NCBI GenBank assembly: GCA_019925795.1 | Contig: CM034315.1 | Span: 29,369,867 to 29,433,866 of the forward strand | DNA from: Dendrobium chrysotoxum | Taxonomy: Eukaryota > Streptophyta > Magnoliopsida > Asparagales > Orchidaceae | Length of the DNA stretch: 64,000 bases | Direction: 5' to 3' | The notes under the pieces: model-generated | Database searches by the model: none | Seen by the model: only the letters and a program-made list of their open reading frames with translations | Told to the model about the DNA's origin: nothing | Translations under genes and position numbers: made by a program | Part shown: piece after piece, positions 1-11,160 of the stretch | Layout: each line of letters starts with the position of its first letter | Position numbering within the stretch: position 1 is the first letter of the stretch

Positions 1-610
1 TCTGGTAATCTACCGTCTTTGAAATAGGTAAGAAATGGTTCCCTCCAATCATTCTCATCCGATATATGCAAGCTCTCATGCACTTCTTTTTCTTCATTGT
101 CTTGTAAGAAGGCCGGAGCTAATGCATGTCTATTTTAGATGGTTATGATGATCGGATCCTCTTGAGAATTTACCATTTCTTTAGCCAATTTTGCTAGCGC
201 ATCGGCCTTGCCATTTTCACCACGTGTAACCCTAGTTAGGGTTACCTCAGGGATTTTCTCTAGGAGTTTCAGAGCATATTCGTATATGGGATTAGCTCGG
301 GCTTATTGATTTTAAAAGAACATGCTATTTTCTTAATTATAAGTTAAGAATCTCCATATATATGGAGTTTCTTAATTTGCATATTAATTACAAGCTCAAG
401 ACCCGCTATGAGAGATTCATATTCAGCTTCATTATTAGTGTGAGGTTCTATTAAGCTATAAGAGTATCGTAGTATACCACCTTGTGGGGTTACAAATATA
501 AGGCCGATGCCCACCTGAACTATTGGGAGTTTAGGCGGTCGGACTGGCTTTATTGATGAAGCTCCATCAAAATAGAGCTTCCATTCTTGTAGATGTGTTC
601 TCTCTTTCAC
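1..610 (-). pseudogene. Element A second RNase H domain and start of the link to integrase
   Basis: The 344-610 frame begins with a YFDGAS motif, then an NNEAEYESL helix and a YGDS motif. This gives the Asp-Glu-Asp set of an RNase H fold. It lies downstream of a separate RT-linked RNase H (925-1146), as expected for the additional RNase H of Tat elements. The domain continues to about 180 in another frame (a GENGKADALAKLA segment can be read), so at least one frameshift separates the pieces. The leftmost about 150 bases read as the linker toward integrase with a stop. The protein would remove RNA from RNA-DNA hybrids during reverse transcription; it cannot be made from this copy. Confidence 0.75.
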
Positions 611-924
611 TTAGAGTATCTGCTATCTAGCAGCTCGTCATTAAATGGAGAACATACAGGTAAAGGATGGGCAGCTAGAAAGTTTGCTAGCGCTTGTCCT
701 TTAACACCTTTTGTGGCATGTAGGTTATATCGAATTGCATTAGCAATATGGTCCATCTAGCTAGACGACTCGTCAGAGTGGGTCTAGTTATTAAAACTTT
801 AATGGATCCACTTTAGATATTAATGTTATCTTATGAGATAACATATAGTGTCATAATTTTTGCGTAGCAAAAATTAATGCTAAACACTATTTTTCAATTG
901 GTAAATATTTTGATTCAGCCCCTA

Positions 925-1347
925 TTAGTCGGCGACTAATGTAGTAAAGGGCATTTTTTTTGCCATTGACATTATCTTGTGCCAGCAATGCTCCGAGCAA
1001 TTCCTCCAAGCTGTTGTATACAAAATTAGGGGTTTACCCAGAATAGGAACATCAAGGATTGGAGGATTCAACAGGTATTGCTTTATGATATTAAATGCCT
1101 CCTGACAAGCATCGTCCCACACGAAAGGAGTATCTTTCTTCATCAATCATTCGAAGGGTTGGCATCTACCCGAGAGATTAGATATAAATCTGCGAATATA
1201 TGCCAATCTTTCTTGTAATGAATGAATTTGTCTTAGGGTTTTCGGAGGTGGCATTTCCACTATAGCTTGAATTTTATTGGGATCAATTTCTATCCCTCTA
1301 TGACATACAATAAATCCAAAAAAATTTTCGGATGACACCAAAAGCAC
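925..1347 (-). pseudogene. Element A RT thumb/connection and RT-linked RNase H start
   Basis: Two adjoining frames (1147-1347 and 925-1146) give the segment that normally follows the RT palm. It has a GIEIDPNKIQAI stretch, the PPPKTLRQ... LQERLAYIRRFISNLSGRC stretch typical of gypsy RT connection regions, then a FVWDDACQEAFNIIKQYL segment that opens the first RNase H. The remainder of that RNase H (610-925) is frameshifted and full of stops. The frame differs from the palm segment at 1298-1549, so an indel near 1345 broke the ORF. Confidence 0.75.
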
Positions 1348-2125
1348 ATTTAAGCTGATTCATTTTCAAATTAAATTTGCGAATCCTTTTAAATACAACT
1401 TTGAGATCATCTACATGCTTAAATTGATCTTTACTTTTTATAACTAGATCATCAATATAGCATTCCACATGCTTATGGATAAGATCATCAAAGATGCGGG
1501 TCATCGTCCTTTGATAGGTGGACCCAACATTCTTCAATCCAAATGGCATAACCTTGTAATAGTATATGCCTATAGGAGTTCAAAAGGCAGTATGCTTTTC
1601 ATCGTCCGGATCTATTTTAATCTGATTATAGCCCGATGACCCATCCATAAATGAGAACATATCATGGTTTGACGTATTATCGACCATAAGTTCTACATTA
1701 GGAAGTGGAAAATCATCTTTCGGGCATGCCTTATTCAAGTCCCGATAGTCAATGCATATATGAATTTGACCATTTTTCTTCTTTATTAGGATGATGTTGG
1801 CAATCCAGTTAGCATATTTTTCTTCCAGGATAAAGCCAGCTTTGATGAGCTTTTTAGTTTCAGCGATGACTTGCTCTTCAATCTCAAGTCACATTCGCCT
1901 GGGTGCCTGTTTGATAGGCTGTATTTTGGTGTTGATGAAGAGCTTATGCACTGCAACCTCTGGTGATAAACTAGGCATTTCAGTGTAGTTCCATGTGAAA
2001 TAATCCTTATACTCAAGAAGCAGCATTTTTAGCTCTTCTGCTTTATCGTGCAAAAGATTCGCACTAATAAAGGTTGGCTTTGGCTCTTCTTCTGTACACA
2101 AATTTATCTCCTTGAGTTCATCCAC
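1298..2125 (-). pseudogene. Element A reverse transcriptase (fingers and palm)
   Basis: 1889-2125 encodes the N-terminal RT lead-in, including an EYKDYFTWNYTEMP block and a QPIKQAPRRM end that matches the entry of gypsy RTs. 1298-1549 encodes MPFGLKNVGSTYQR followed by the catalytic CYIDDLVIKSK motif (the YxDD box). The stretch 1550-1888 between them carries the intervening RT blocks but is broken by stops. The enzyme would copy the element RNA into DNA. The catalytic aspartates survive, but this copy has lost a continuous frame. Confidence 0.85.
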
Positions 2126-2422
2126 CGTAGCCTGACCACCTTCTTCAAATTTTTTTGGAGCTTCTTTCAGATCTATTATTAGATCTTCAGCTTGATTTTT
2201 GGGTTCCGGCGGTCCCTCCTCCTTATCTGTTATGCTGTAGGAGGTTGCGTACGTTAGATGCGGATGTTGGGGGTACTCAAGATAATGGTAGGATGCTGCT
2301 CGTGTGAGACATGACTATCGAGCATATCCAAGCCCCCAAGTTGTAGATAAACCATTACATATAGGCCTTTATGCATGCTCGTTATGCCAAAGTTCTCTGA
2401 AATAACGGGCTCGTTTGTTTAT

Positions 2423-2851
2423 TTACACGAAGAAGATATTTCTCTCCATGAGTTTTGTCATAATAGGTAAAGGATATTGAGGAATAATTATCCACATATC
2501 TTCATAGTCCCACTCATCTTCATATTCTTTTTTGTGAGCAGTATGATGCGGTATCACTTTTGATTCATAGAAAAGGGATCCACGTTCATTGAGACCTCTG
2601 TTGGGGGGAACATAGAAAGTTTTTAAAATTCTTATGTTCGTGTTTGATGAGGTCGTCAGTGTTTTGGAATGCTCAGCCGGCATATGTACTATTTTGATGA
2701 TATTTGTAGATATCTGCTCCTCAGATATCCTTATTATTGAAATTAACATATTTTTCAATTTCTGAGATACAGAACTAGGTCCTCGATCCCCTTCCTCTTG
2801 TGATTCCACAATACTCTTAGGCTGATAAAGGAATTCTTCTTCTTCCTCCAT
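2423..2851 (-). pseudogene. Element A linker between protease and RT
   Basis: A 142-codon open stretch rich in Glu/Asp near its start and ending in a PQYPLPIMTKLMERN segment. It has no catalytic motif. Its place between protease and RT corresponds to the poorly conserved spacer of Tat polyproteins. I do not recognise a domain. Confidence 0.5.
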
Positions 2852-2958
2852 ACTTGGTTTGCTCGAGCATCGTACTTTATTTATGTGATTAGCTTTATAA
2901 TCAAAAGGGACAGCTGCAAGCTCATTCTTTGTTTTCCCTATGATTAAGGGTTTAAAAG

Positions 2959-3510
2959 TTATAGAGATATCATCATCCTCTTCGGTATCACTACGAGGTG
3001 TGGCACCGAGCTGATTTGCTTTAATTTATTCTTTCCCTTATCTTTAGGCTTTTCTTTATCCGGCGTGGCAGCGTGGATTCTCGGAAGATCATTATCTTTT
3101 GGCTTTTGTGCTATAAAGTACTTGGCATCATCATAGATTTTGACTTCATGTACCAAGAACGGTTTCTCATCACCATCAATGCAATGTTCTTCATTATCTC
3201 GATTATACTTCATGCATTGATGAAGCATTGAAGGCACTATGCCATACTCATGGAGCCACAGTCTTCCGGGAAGTGCCTTGTATGATGTATTGGAATCAAT
3301 TACGTGGAATCTTGCCTCTGTATTTAGCTCTCCAAAACTTAGAGGTAAGACTACGGATCCCAAAGTTCTTTGCCCTTGTTCATTGAACCCTTGCAGGAAC
3401 ATGATGCTTTTGGTTAGATATTGAACATCCAAGGCCAATCCTTTGAGCATTTTGAGGCTCATTAGATTAACAGAGGAACCTAAATCGATCAAAATTCTGT
3501 TAATTTCCAC
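2959..3510 (-). pseudogene. Element A retropepsin-like aspartic protease
   Basis: The frame contains RILIDLGSSVNLM, the place of the Asp-Thr/Ser-Gly active site of gypsy proteases, here Asp-Leu-Gly-Ser. It is followed by LQGFNEQGQRTLG, a FHVIDSNTSYKALPGR flap/hydrophobic region and WLHEYGIVPSMLHQC. This order is the standard Tat-type protease block. The family cuts the Gag-Pol polyprotein. Tat and Athila proteases often vary at the second active-site residue, so this change alone need not be fatal. The surrounding polyprotein is broken. Confidence 0.8.
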
Positions 3511-3849
3511 ATTGTTACTTTCTACCGTAACATAAAGTGGTTGATTATGATCTGTTGTTCCCAGGAGTAGATCACTATCACAGAAAGTAACTGTAGTAAT
3601 ATTCTATGTATATAAAGCCTCTTTCAGGCTTTGCTCAGCAAAGAACGCTTCATACTGCTCAGGATTTTGCAAGGCCTTGATGAGTGTGTCCCTAAGGTCC
3701 ATGGATATAAGAAGGGCATCATATATACTCAGCAATGCAGGCAGCTTGCAAAGATGGGACAAAATATTATAATCCATGGTTGTACTTGCCTCCTTAGGCT
3801 TTGGTGGATCTTGCGATATAACTGCTTGATTGAGCTGGATATTCTTATC

Positions 3850-4080
3850 CTACTTTTTTCCTTTCTTCTGAAGTGGGGGAAGAATTTGTTTCCCACTTCT
3901 TAGCTGAATTTGCGTCACTTCTTGAGATGAATCATCCTCAGTATAAGAATCTTCTGTGTTTGCCACTTCTTCAACTTCTTCAGAGTCTGAGCTGCTTCCG
4001 AGTTTAGGACTTTTATTCTTAAGAGTTATTTTACTCTTATTTTTATCATTAGGAAAGCACAGTTCTTCATCAGAATCCAT
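3850..4080 (-). pseudogene. Element A acidic/basic segment before protease
   Basis: 76 codons with a Ser/Asp/Glu-rich middle (SSDSEEVEEVANTED) and a basic tail (LPPLQKKGKK). Its N-terminal side is cut at 4097, exactly where element B is inserted. The reading continues on the far side of B at 14962-15102, so this is an internal part of A's polyprotein rather than a gene start. Confidence 0.6.
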
Positions 4081-4092
4081 AAACAGTGATGC

Positions 4093-4097
4093 CGTAC
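4093..4097. repeat. Left target-site duplication of element B (CGTAC)
   Basis: CGTAC abuts the left LTR edge of B and recurs directly after the right LTR edge at 14962-14966. A 5-bp duplication is normal for LTR retrotransposon integration and proves that B entered A. Confidence 0.9.
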
Positions 4098-4682
4098 TCT
4101 TGGCTCAAGAAAAATGGCATGAATGTATAAATCTCGCTTTATAGCTATAGGATTCTATTTCCCTTAAGTCAGATTAGAATTAACCAGATTTCCCCTGAGG
4201 GTAGTGTCAGGGTTTAAAGATCCGGGGTCCTTACCTCCCATGAGCGCAAGCACTCATAGTTAATTACCCCTCTTAACGCGTAAGAGAGAACTCTCGGTTA
4301 AGGATGAAAAAACTTTAGGTGTTTTTAGTCTCAATTATGGGGCAAATGAAGGTAAACCCGAGCAAGATCCCATGGTTCTGTCGTCCCGGGTATACCGTAG
4401 TTTCAATCTACCAACACTAACAGTCATTGACCGTAGTGTCTAGAGAATCTGATTAGCAGCCATGGGTTGCCTCCTCTCATGGATCCCGAGTAGACTGACT
4501 TGGTAAGATTTGAGTTTAAATTTTAATTTTATTTGAAGATTTTTTTTGGTTTACATCTATTAGAATACCCAGAAGTTAGTTTAGTTTGGGGATTTATAAC
4601 TTCGTTTAGATGTTACACAAGAGTTTGGATTGGAGCGGGTCTTATGAATTCTTTAGGAAGTAGCCCAAGTATTTAGATTTAG

Positions 4683-4830
4683 ATAGGGACTTATAGCTTT
4701 CGTAGAAAGTGGCCCGGGGAGTTAAATTTAGATCGGGACTTATGGCTTTCGTAGAAAGTAGCCTGAGGAGTCAAATTTAGATTGGGACTTATGGCTTTCG
4801 TAGAAAGTAGCCCAGATATTTGATTTGAAA
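4683..4830 (-). repeat. About 49-bp tandem units in LTR B (copy also near 11755-11895)
   Basis: Three consecutive units share the core CTTAtgGCTTTCGTAGAAAGT followed by a variable gagtcaaatttagat tail. Further degraded units (ggtcttacgacc...gttgccc) extend to about 5140. Element A's LTR carries a 46-bp version of the same word at 19170-19445, so this is an old feature of the LTR family. Confidence 0.7.
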
Positions 4831-5493
4831 TGGGGCTTGCTGCTCTATTTATGAGTTGCCCAAAGGTGGGGCTTACAACCTAACTCTACAGTAAGGCTGC
4901 CCAAGGATTTAATTTATTTGTAGGTCTTATGATTTCCCTTAAGAAATTGCCTGAAAAGCGGGCCTTACAACTTAATCCCTTTAAATTAAGATGCCCATGA
5001 GTTTAAATTTAATTATTTGGGGTTTTAGGATCATTGCAATTTATTTTAATAATTTTTCTAAAAAGTGGATCTTACGACTTTACTTAGAAGTTGCCCATTG
5101 GCGGGTCTTACGACCTAATCCTATAGACTAGGATGCCCATTGATTTGAATTTAGTTATTTAAGTGGACAATAGTTGTTTACTAGCAGTCGTACTTACTAG
5201 TTTGACCGGTTGTCGTCGTGACACTAGTGCTCTTTTGCTACAGTAGTTTTCCTTTTTATTTTAGTAGATTTTTTTTCTTACACCAGTATGCTAGTAGTAT
5301 ACTGTAGTATTTTTTGTTTTAGCATTTATTTGAATATTAAATTATTTCAATGCTTAATAAACTTTACTCTTTTGTTTGCAGGAGCTCATACATGAGAGAT
5401 TTTGGAGAGCTCACAGAGTGTTTTGTTGTTTGGAGAGTTTAAATATATTAATTAGATTTCAAATTTAAATTTAAAATTAATCGATTGATTATT

Positions 5494-6073
5494 TTAAATT
5501 TCAGAAGGAATATGGTTTGAGGATGTATTGCCCACACTTAAATGAGTGTCAGCCATAGTAATATCTGAATTTGTATTGGATATGGTTATCTTGATGCCTG
5601 CAGCACTTGGACTCTCAAGAAACCCATTTCCTGGATCGAGCTTTTGCTTTATGCTTTTAGAATCACCATTCTTAAAGTTATCACAACTTATTTTCATACC
5701 AGCTATGATGGAAGTTGTTCTCTTAAAGAAGTCCAGAGGGAATTTTGGTTTTGAGTCAACATAAGCTCTTTTATTTAGGATGGTGGATCCTAATTTCTTT
5801 GTTTGCACAACATTGTTGTTTGATGGAGAAACATCCCTTATTAGCACATAGGTCAAGTAATCCACTCTTGTAAGCCTTCTTTGGTTGTAAGAGATCAACT
5901 TTATATGATATTTGCTTATCATCACCTAGTATTATTTTTTCATCCTTCAAAATATTTGAATCCCTTTGACTGATAAGTGTAGGAAGTAGATGCTCACAAA
6001 TTTCAACTGGTCCTTGTTTTTGAATTGGTTGTAAATAATTAATTGAATTTGCTAAACAATGTTGATTAATCAA
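5494..6073 (-). other. Coding-like segment inside LTR B (first copy); possible captured gene fragment
   Basis: Two overlapping minus-strand frames (6073-5771, 100 codons; 5925-5494, 143 codons) read through a region with ordinary amino-acid composition inside an LTR that is otherwise full of stops. The apparent protein path moves from the first frame to the second near 5880, which implies an old indel. The same segment with the same frame shift is in the other LTR (13004-13435 and upstream), so it was there before B inserted. About 10 residues differ between the two 143-codon versions. I do not recognise a protein family. Confidence 0.45.
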
Positions 6074-7451
6074 TCTTATTTGACCAACTAATTTTAATTA
6101 GTTAATAGAAAAAAATTAATTAAAGTTGGTTAATTAATTGATCTCAGTTAACAAATTTCAATTAATTTTAATTTAATTAGTTTCAATCAATTAATTAATT
6201 TTCATTAATTAATTTCAATTAAAATTGACTAATTAAAATTGACTTGCTCTCCAATTGCTACAAAGTAGAATTTTAGCAAATTCCAAGGAATTTCGGCTGC
6301 CTCTCGGCGTCTCCTCCCCACCGAGGGAGAAATCGGGATGGCATATGCCGTAATTTCTTCCTACCCGGACATAAGGTCGACGGCGTAGGATCTTCTAATT
6401 TACAAAATCGTCCGCCCAGATCTAAGATCGATGGCATGGGTCTTCAAATTCTAAAACCATCCGCCCAGATCTAAGATCGATGGCGTGGGTCATCAAATTT
6501 TAAAACCATCCTGGTCGGACCTAAGGTCGACGACACAAGGTCTTGAATGGGTACCTGTTGCTTTACAATTTCCAGAAATAAAAATTATGTCTAATTACAT
6601 AGCCACTTATATAGTTGCTTAAACTGATACTGTCAATTGGAGTTGAATGTATGTGCCCCAATAGTTTAAATATCTTCCTGTTCTGTAGTATACCAATAAA
6701 ACTAGGCTCAATTTTATGTGTAAACAATTTGGAGTAGATCATATAACCTAACAACATACTCACGTAGGCTAAGTGTTAGACATGAATTCACACAAAAGAT
6801 AAAAGAAATTGTAAGTGGGGTTGAAATTAAGTAACTTTCTGGGAGCAGGGTTTTGTCCGATTATAGAAGAAGGCTTGGAAATGTGTTGGGTAGAAGTATG
6901 GGCGTGAATTTGATTGTGCATGACAGGGAAGCCGATCGGTCTTGACGTGTGGAAGCAAGCTCATTTTTGGTGTATTGAGGCATTAGAGGTGGACCAAATG
7001 ACATATATAGGCTGATGGCTTCAAATTCAAAGGTTTCATATGGGAGATCAGTCCAGGCATGGACTGTAAGGCAGGTTGGCTGGCGTCGGATGAGACAGAC
7101 GCTCGGATCTGGAGTCTGATCATAGTGAGGTGTTCACGTGTGGGGTTCAGTTTCCTTGGATGGAGGTGGAATGGGGCCTGGATGTCGCGGTTGAGAGGCT
7201 GCTTCGCAGACAGGAGCTTCTCATGGAAGGAAGCATAGAGTAATTTTAGAGAAATTGAAAGTGTTCGTCCCTTTTCTTCTTCAAATTTTCTATGTTTTAT
7301 TGACTGCATCGCCAAGAAGTAGTTATTGAAGCCAAGAATCGTGTCTCTTGCCGAGGTGGGGCCGGAGAAAGGATCGGAAGAGATGCAACTCTTTATTTTT
7401 TTTTCTTTTGTTCTTTCATTAATTTCATTTCAATTTTTTTATTAGTCAACA

Positions 7452-7462
7452 AATTTTCTCCC
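7452..7462 (-). other. Polypurine tract of element B
   Basis: On the minus strand GGGAGAAAATT immediately precedes the LTR start (TGTTGAC...). This is the expected place and composition of the plus-strand DNA primer, and it fixes the LTR edge at 7451. Confidence 0.8.
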
Positions 7463-7559
7463 AACAAATTTGTTGTGTGACTTTCACACAATGAATTTGT
7501 TGCAATATCTTTAGACATTTAGCATTTATGTTCAATGCTATCCTTTTTCCTTTCTTTCA

Positions 7560-8220
7560 ATCATTTAGATTAATTAAAGTAACTCGACCGTTAGGTTTCT
7601 GAGCATGAAAGATTTAGATGTTCAGCTCTTAGGCTTGTTGAACCTATATTTCATTTCAACCAATAGATTGATGAAAACTACTCGACCCTTAGATTTGTGA
7701 GCATAGAAAATTTAGAGGTTCGGCCCTTAGGCTTGTTGAACCTATTTTTTGACTTTCAACCCTTATGTAGGTTGATAGATTTAGCTCAACCCTTAGGTTT
7801 ATGAGTATAGAAGATTTACAAAGTTTGGCCCTTAGGCTTGTTGAACTTTGTAGATTTAGCTCAACCCTTAGGTTTATGAGCATAAAAGATTTACAAAGTT
7901 TGGCCCTTATGCTTGTTGAACTTTATGGATTTAGCTTGACCCTTAGGTTTGTGAGCATAGAAGCTTTAAAGGTTCGGTCCTTAGGGTTATTGAACCTATG
8001 GATTTTATTTCTCAACCTTTTAGGTTGGTTGATGAAAATAGAGCTCGACCCTTAGTTTTATGAGCTTGATGGATTTTAGAGGTTTGACACTTAGGCTTGT
8101 TGAACCTGTGGAGTTTAGCTCTACCCTTAGGTTTACAAGCATAACAGATTTATAAGTTTAGCCATTAGGCTTATTAAACCTTCAGATTTTAGCTCGACCC
8201 TTACATTTATGAGCAATGCA
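7560..8220 (-). repeat. Irregular tandem repeats in the 3' UTR of element B (about 75-105 bp spacing)
   Basis: The phrases cttaggcttgttgaacct and ctcgacccttaggtttatgagcat alternate at least seven times, spaced about 73-108 bases apart, with unit length changing by internal deletions. No coding potential is likely; the short ORFs here are by-products of the repeat. Confidence 0.8.
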
Positions 8221-8260
8221 ATTTCATAATTCCCTTATTTCATTTGGTAAAGGGGATAAA

Positions 8261-8640
8261 ATTGCCTCCTTCCTTTTTAGGAGGGGATTGAATTTATCTC
8301 CTGCATTACAGGAGAATATAAAAATTGCCTCCTGTCTTTCAGGATGGATTTGAATTTATCTCCTACATTTCAGGAGAATATAAAACTTTCCTCCTGTCTT
8401 TCAGAAGGGGATTGAATTTATCTCCTGCATTTCAAGAGAATATACAAATTGCCTCCTATCTTTCAGGAGGGGATTAAATTTTATCTCCAACCTTGTAAGA
8501 GAATATAAGAATTGCCTCCTATATTTCAGGAGGAGATTAAATTTATCTCCTGCATTTCAGGAGAATATACAAATTGCCTCCTATCTTTTAGGAGGGGAAT
8601 TGAGATTTGTCTCTTTCCTTTCAGGTAAGTTTTCATACAT
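8261..8640 (-). repeat. 62-63 bp tandem repeat, six units, in the 3' UTR of element B
   Basis: Units start near 8261, 8324, 8385, 8448, 8511 and 8573. Each has the form attgcctcct..tttcaggag..gattgaatttatctcctgcatttcaggagaatata. Within a unit, ctcct and aggag form small inverted pairs. Position between the integrase remnant and the 3' LTR matches the hypervariable 3' UTR of Tat/Ogre elements, known as a birthplace of satellite repeats. Confidence 0.85.
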
Positions 8641-8689
8641 AACATCTTTTTAGTTATGTCTGATTTTTTTTAGATATTGACCATTTATT

Positions 8690-9118
8690 GGTGGCAAGGG
8701 CCTTTGACCTTTTAGGTCTATGAGTTGATAGACTCCTCATTTATATACTATTTCAATAATGAAGGGTCTTTCACATACTGGATCAAATTTACCACTAAGG
8801 CGACGATGAGAGATTATAGGTCTTTGGCGAACCAGAATAAGTTCATATTCTTTTAAGCTTCTAGGACGAACCATTCGATTATAGGCCCTAGTCATTCTTT
8901 CTTTGTAGGATTCTAAACTTTGTTGTGCTTGAAATCAAACTTCATCAAGAGCTTCAAGTTCTTCCAATCGTAGAAGATTATTTTTTTCTTTAGTTAGCTT
9001 GTATTACACCGCAATACGAAGCGATGACAACTCAACCTTAAGAGGTAATATTGCCTCAATTTTAAAAATCAAGGATTATGGGATGTCTTGCATTACAGTT
9101 TTATAAGTAGTACGAGAC
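8690..9118 (-). pseudogene. Element B remnant of integrase C-terminus
   Basis: Minus-strand translation with a few stops gives a NNLLRLEELEALDE segment, AQQSLESYKERMTRAYN, RMVRPRSL and RPIISHRRLSGKFDP. These are the helix and basic tail of a gypsy integrase followed by its C-terminal region. The catalytic core (DD35E) and zinc finger are absent. At about 9118 it is fused directly to gag-derived sequence, so the copy is an internal deletion derivative. Several in-frame stops remain. Confidence 0.75.
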
Positions 9119-9846
9119 ACCCTTTATCCACCAAGGATTCAGTAGTTTCAGAAGCGATAAATGCTTTGACTTTTTGACTGATGAGATCTTCGATGTGGGT
9201 CTCATTGACCATCTTATTCACTTCCTTTGACCTTCTATTCCTTTGTTAGAAGTATCTAGATCAAGAAGAATGGTTTAAGTATCTCCAGTATTTACTATTG
9301 GATAAGCAATGCTGATTGCCTCTTTTTTTTGAAGATTTGTAGCTTGTACTTGGCCAACTACAACTGGTAGACCAAGTTACCCATGTAGTTCTTTCACTAT
9401 GATGCTCATCTCATCAAGATGAGTATTCATATGACTAATTTGTTGGTTCTTCTACTATTAGAGAAGTTGCATTTCTTGTTGCAGCCTTCTCATGACATCT
9501 TCAACTTCTCCCCCTTCAACTTCTTCTGAATGTGGAGAAGTTCTTTTTGCAAGCATTGCCTATTCTTGATTGACTTGCATTCGGTCTTTAATCTATAGAT
9601 TTGAAGCTGCATTTCTACAAGTATGCATTCTTTGCTTAGGCATATTGGGGACATGATCAACCATCCGAACAACTTCAGCGTCCATGGGACCAATACACCC
9701 TTCCACTTCATCATCATTATTATAATAATTATCACTTTCATCCAACTCGAGATTATCTCCAAGTTGGGACCGCTGCTTCCAATGTATGATGGGTAAGTCG
9801 GGGTTTCATTATAGACATAATTCTCTTCTTCTTTTGGCATAGTCAT
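9119..9846 (-). pseudogene. Element B remnant of gag N-terminal part
   Basis: The DNA aligns with 16490-17260 of element A: for example the ctagaccaagttgccca...ttctttcatcat...catctcatcaaga stretch and the tcaaccat..aacttcagcgtccat stretch occur in both in the same order. Frame 9490-9846 covers 118 codons but with a composition (long Ile/Met run) showing a shift from the true gag frame. The retroviral-type gag core domain seen in A is missing. No product is expected. Confidence 0.65.
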
Positions 9847-10122
9847 ATCAACAAAAGTCTCCTTATTGGGGGATAACTTCTAAACCTGAGATTTAAGTCG
9901 CCCTTTATAGATTTCTTTATGATGATTTTCTTTATGAGCTTCCAGATATTTGGGTCTTTTTGGTACCCAAATTTGTTGTCTTCTAGTAGTCACATACTGA
10001 TGACTACCAACATCAGAATGTACTTTTGAATGATTAAATTCATAATGCCATTGTTGGGGCCTTTATTTATTGTATCTTCTGTTATAGCCTCTTGCATGTA
10101 GATTAATAGAAGGCTCTCCCAA

Positions 10123-11078
10123 CTATTTTCTTCCATAATACGGGAGTCGGCCCATATTAGGACAGAAATTCCTTGGCTCTTGATAGTAGGGTGGACATTT
10201 AAACTCCTCTCTATAAGGTCTTATTGCAAATTTGTTGTACTGAGGATGAATAGTATTTAAGGAAATAACTTCAGTGACAGATTTCCTCAGTCTTCGCTGC
10301 AGATTTCTATCTTTAACAGCCTTCAGTATTTTATATATCTTGGAAGAAGCAGATTCTTCCTTCCTTGGCGGTTGTGGTTGCTGATGAGAAATCTCCCAGA
10401 AAGACTTCTTTAATTTTCCCTTCTCATCATTTCTTTTTACCCACTTTAATGGTTCAAAACCATTATAAGTGGGTACATTTTCTTCTAACTGCGACGATGA
10501 TTCTTGAAGTGTATCAGGCACCCATCCATTAGCTCATAAACGAGCATTGGTCTTCCTTCTGGCTTTTCTGGAAATCTTAGCACTTGCATCAGGAATTTCA
10601 GTATTATACTCATCAAGCACTCCATCCTGGATTATGTTCTGACTGGCTGTATTCACGCCAACAGATTGCAGCTTGGGATCAGGAATTTTCTTTTGAACAA
10701 TTGGAGCAATAGTAAGTGTTATAGAGAGCCTTGAAAATACAGAGGCCCTCTTGGGAGCCTTTTCATTGACAGCTTCAGTAGTAGGCTTCGTAGCAACACC
10801 TCTAATAGTAGGTATATTGACAGTATTCTCAGGAAGGAACTGTTGGAACTGCATGACTTTAAAAATAATTCTGAATTAATGGTCGCTCCAGCATAGCCAG
10901 TGTTCAGAACGGCTTGAAGGAACTGCACTCTAGCTCCCTCGCCCAGGTTCACAATCATGAAAGACTTTACAGGCGTCATATTATCAACCTGCCAACAGAA
11001 CTTGCAGGGATTAGAGTCAACCTGAATTCTGCTGGAAAAGAAAACATAAATTTGTGATAAAGGAACATCTATATTCAT
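10123..11078 (-). pseudogene. Element B ORF1 (accessory protein before gag)
   Basis: Three overlapping frames (11078-10719, 10854-10534, 10521-10123) correspond to A's ORF1. Shared marks are a MTPVKSFMIVNLGEGARVQF start (MSPVKS...KLGEGSRVQF in A), a SVFSRLS motif, a basic RKARRK segment and a later LKWVKRNDEKG...KKSFWE block. Frameshifts near 10850 and a stop near 10525 break it. ORF1 is typical of some Tat/Ogre elements; its function is unknown. It was kept in B although all enzymes were lost. Confidence 0.7.
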
Positions 11079-11143
11079 TTTAGATGTTTAGTATTTTGAG
11101 ACTAAATATTCTCTTTTCATCCAAAGATGGAGAGAGAAGTACT

Positions 11144-11160
11144 TCCCAGCGGAGTCGCTA
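11144..11160 (-). other. Primer-binding site of element B (tRNA-Arg type)
   Basis: On the minus strand the site reads TAGCGACTCCGCTGGGA. It is close to the complement of the 3' end of plant tRNA-Arg (a TGGCGACTCCGC... type PBS) and lies 6 bases inside the LTR edge. This primes minus-strand DNA synthesis and supports assignment to Tat. Confidence 0.8.

Larger units (their letters stand above)
4098..7451 (-). repeat. 3' LTR of element B
   Basis: Aligns end to end with 11167-14961 but lacks about 445 bases (the partner's 12515-12960 has no counterpart near 5430-5450). The right edge is ...GTCAACA beside the PPT. The left edge reads TCTTGG where the partner has TGTTGG, so the terminal TG is mutated. 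It contains about 49-bp tandem units near 4680-4830 built on a CTTATGGCTTTCGTAGAAAGT core, a coding-like segment (5494-6073), TTAATTAA-rich stretches (6070-6240) and a GC-rich block (6300-6540). Confidence 0.9.

Noticed and set aside
1..4080. A functional gag-pol gene on the minus strand
   Set aside because: Frames shift several times and stops break every domain; it is half of a split, dead element.
8261..8640. CRISPR-like array (regular 62-63 bp units)
   Set aside because: Whole units repeat without distinct unique spacers, and the context is a plant retrotransposon 3' UTR.
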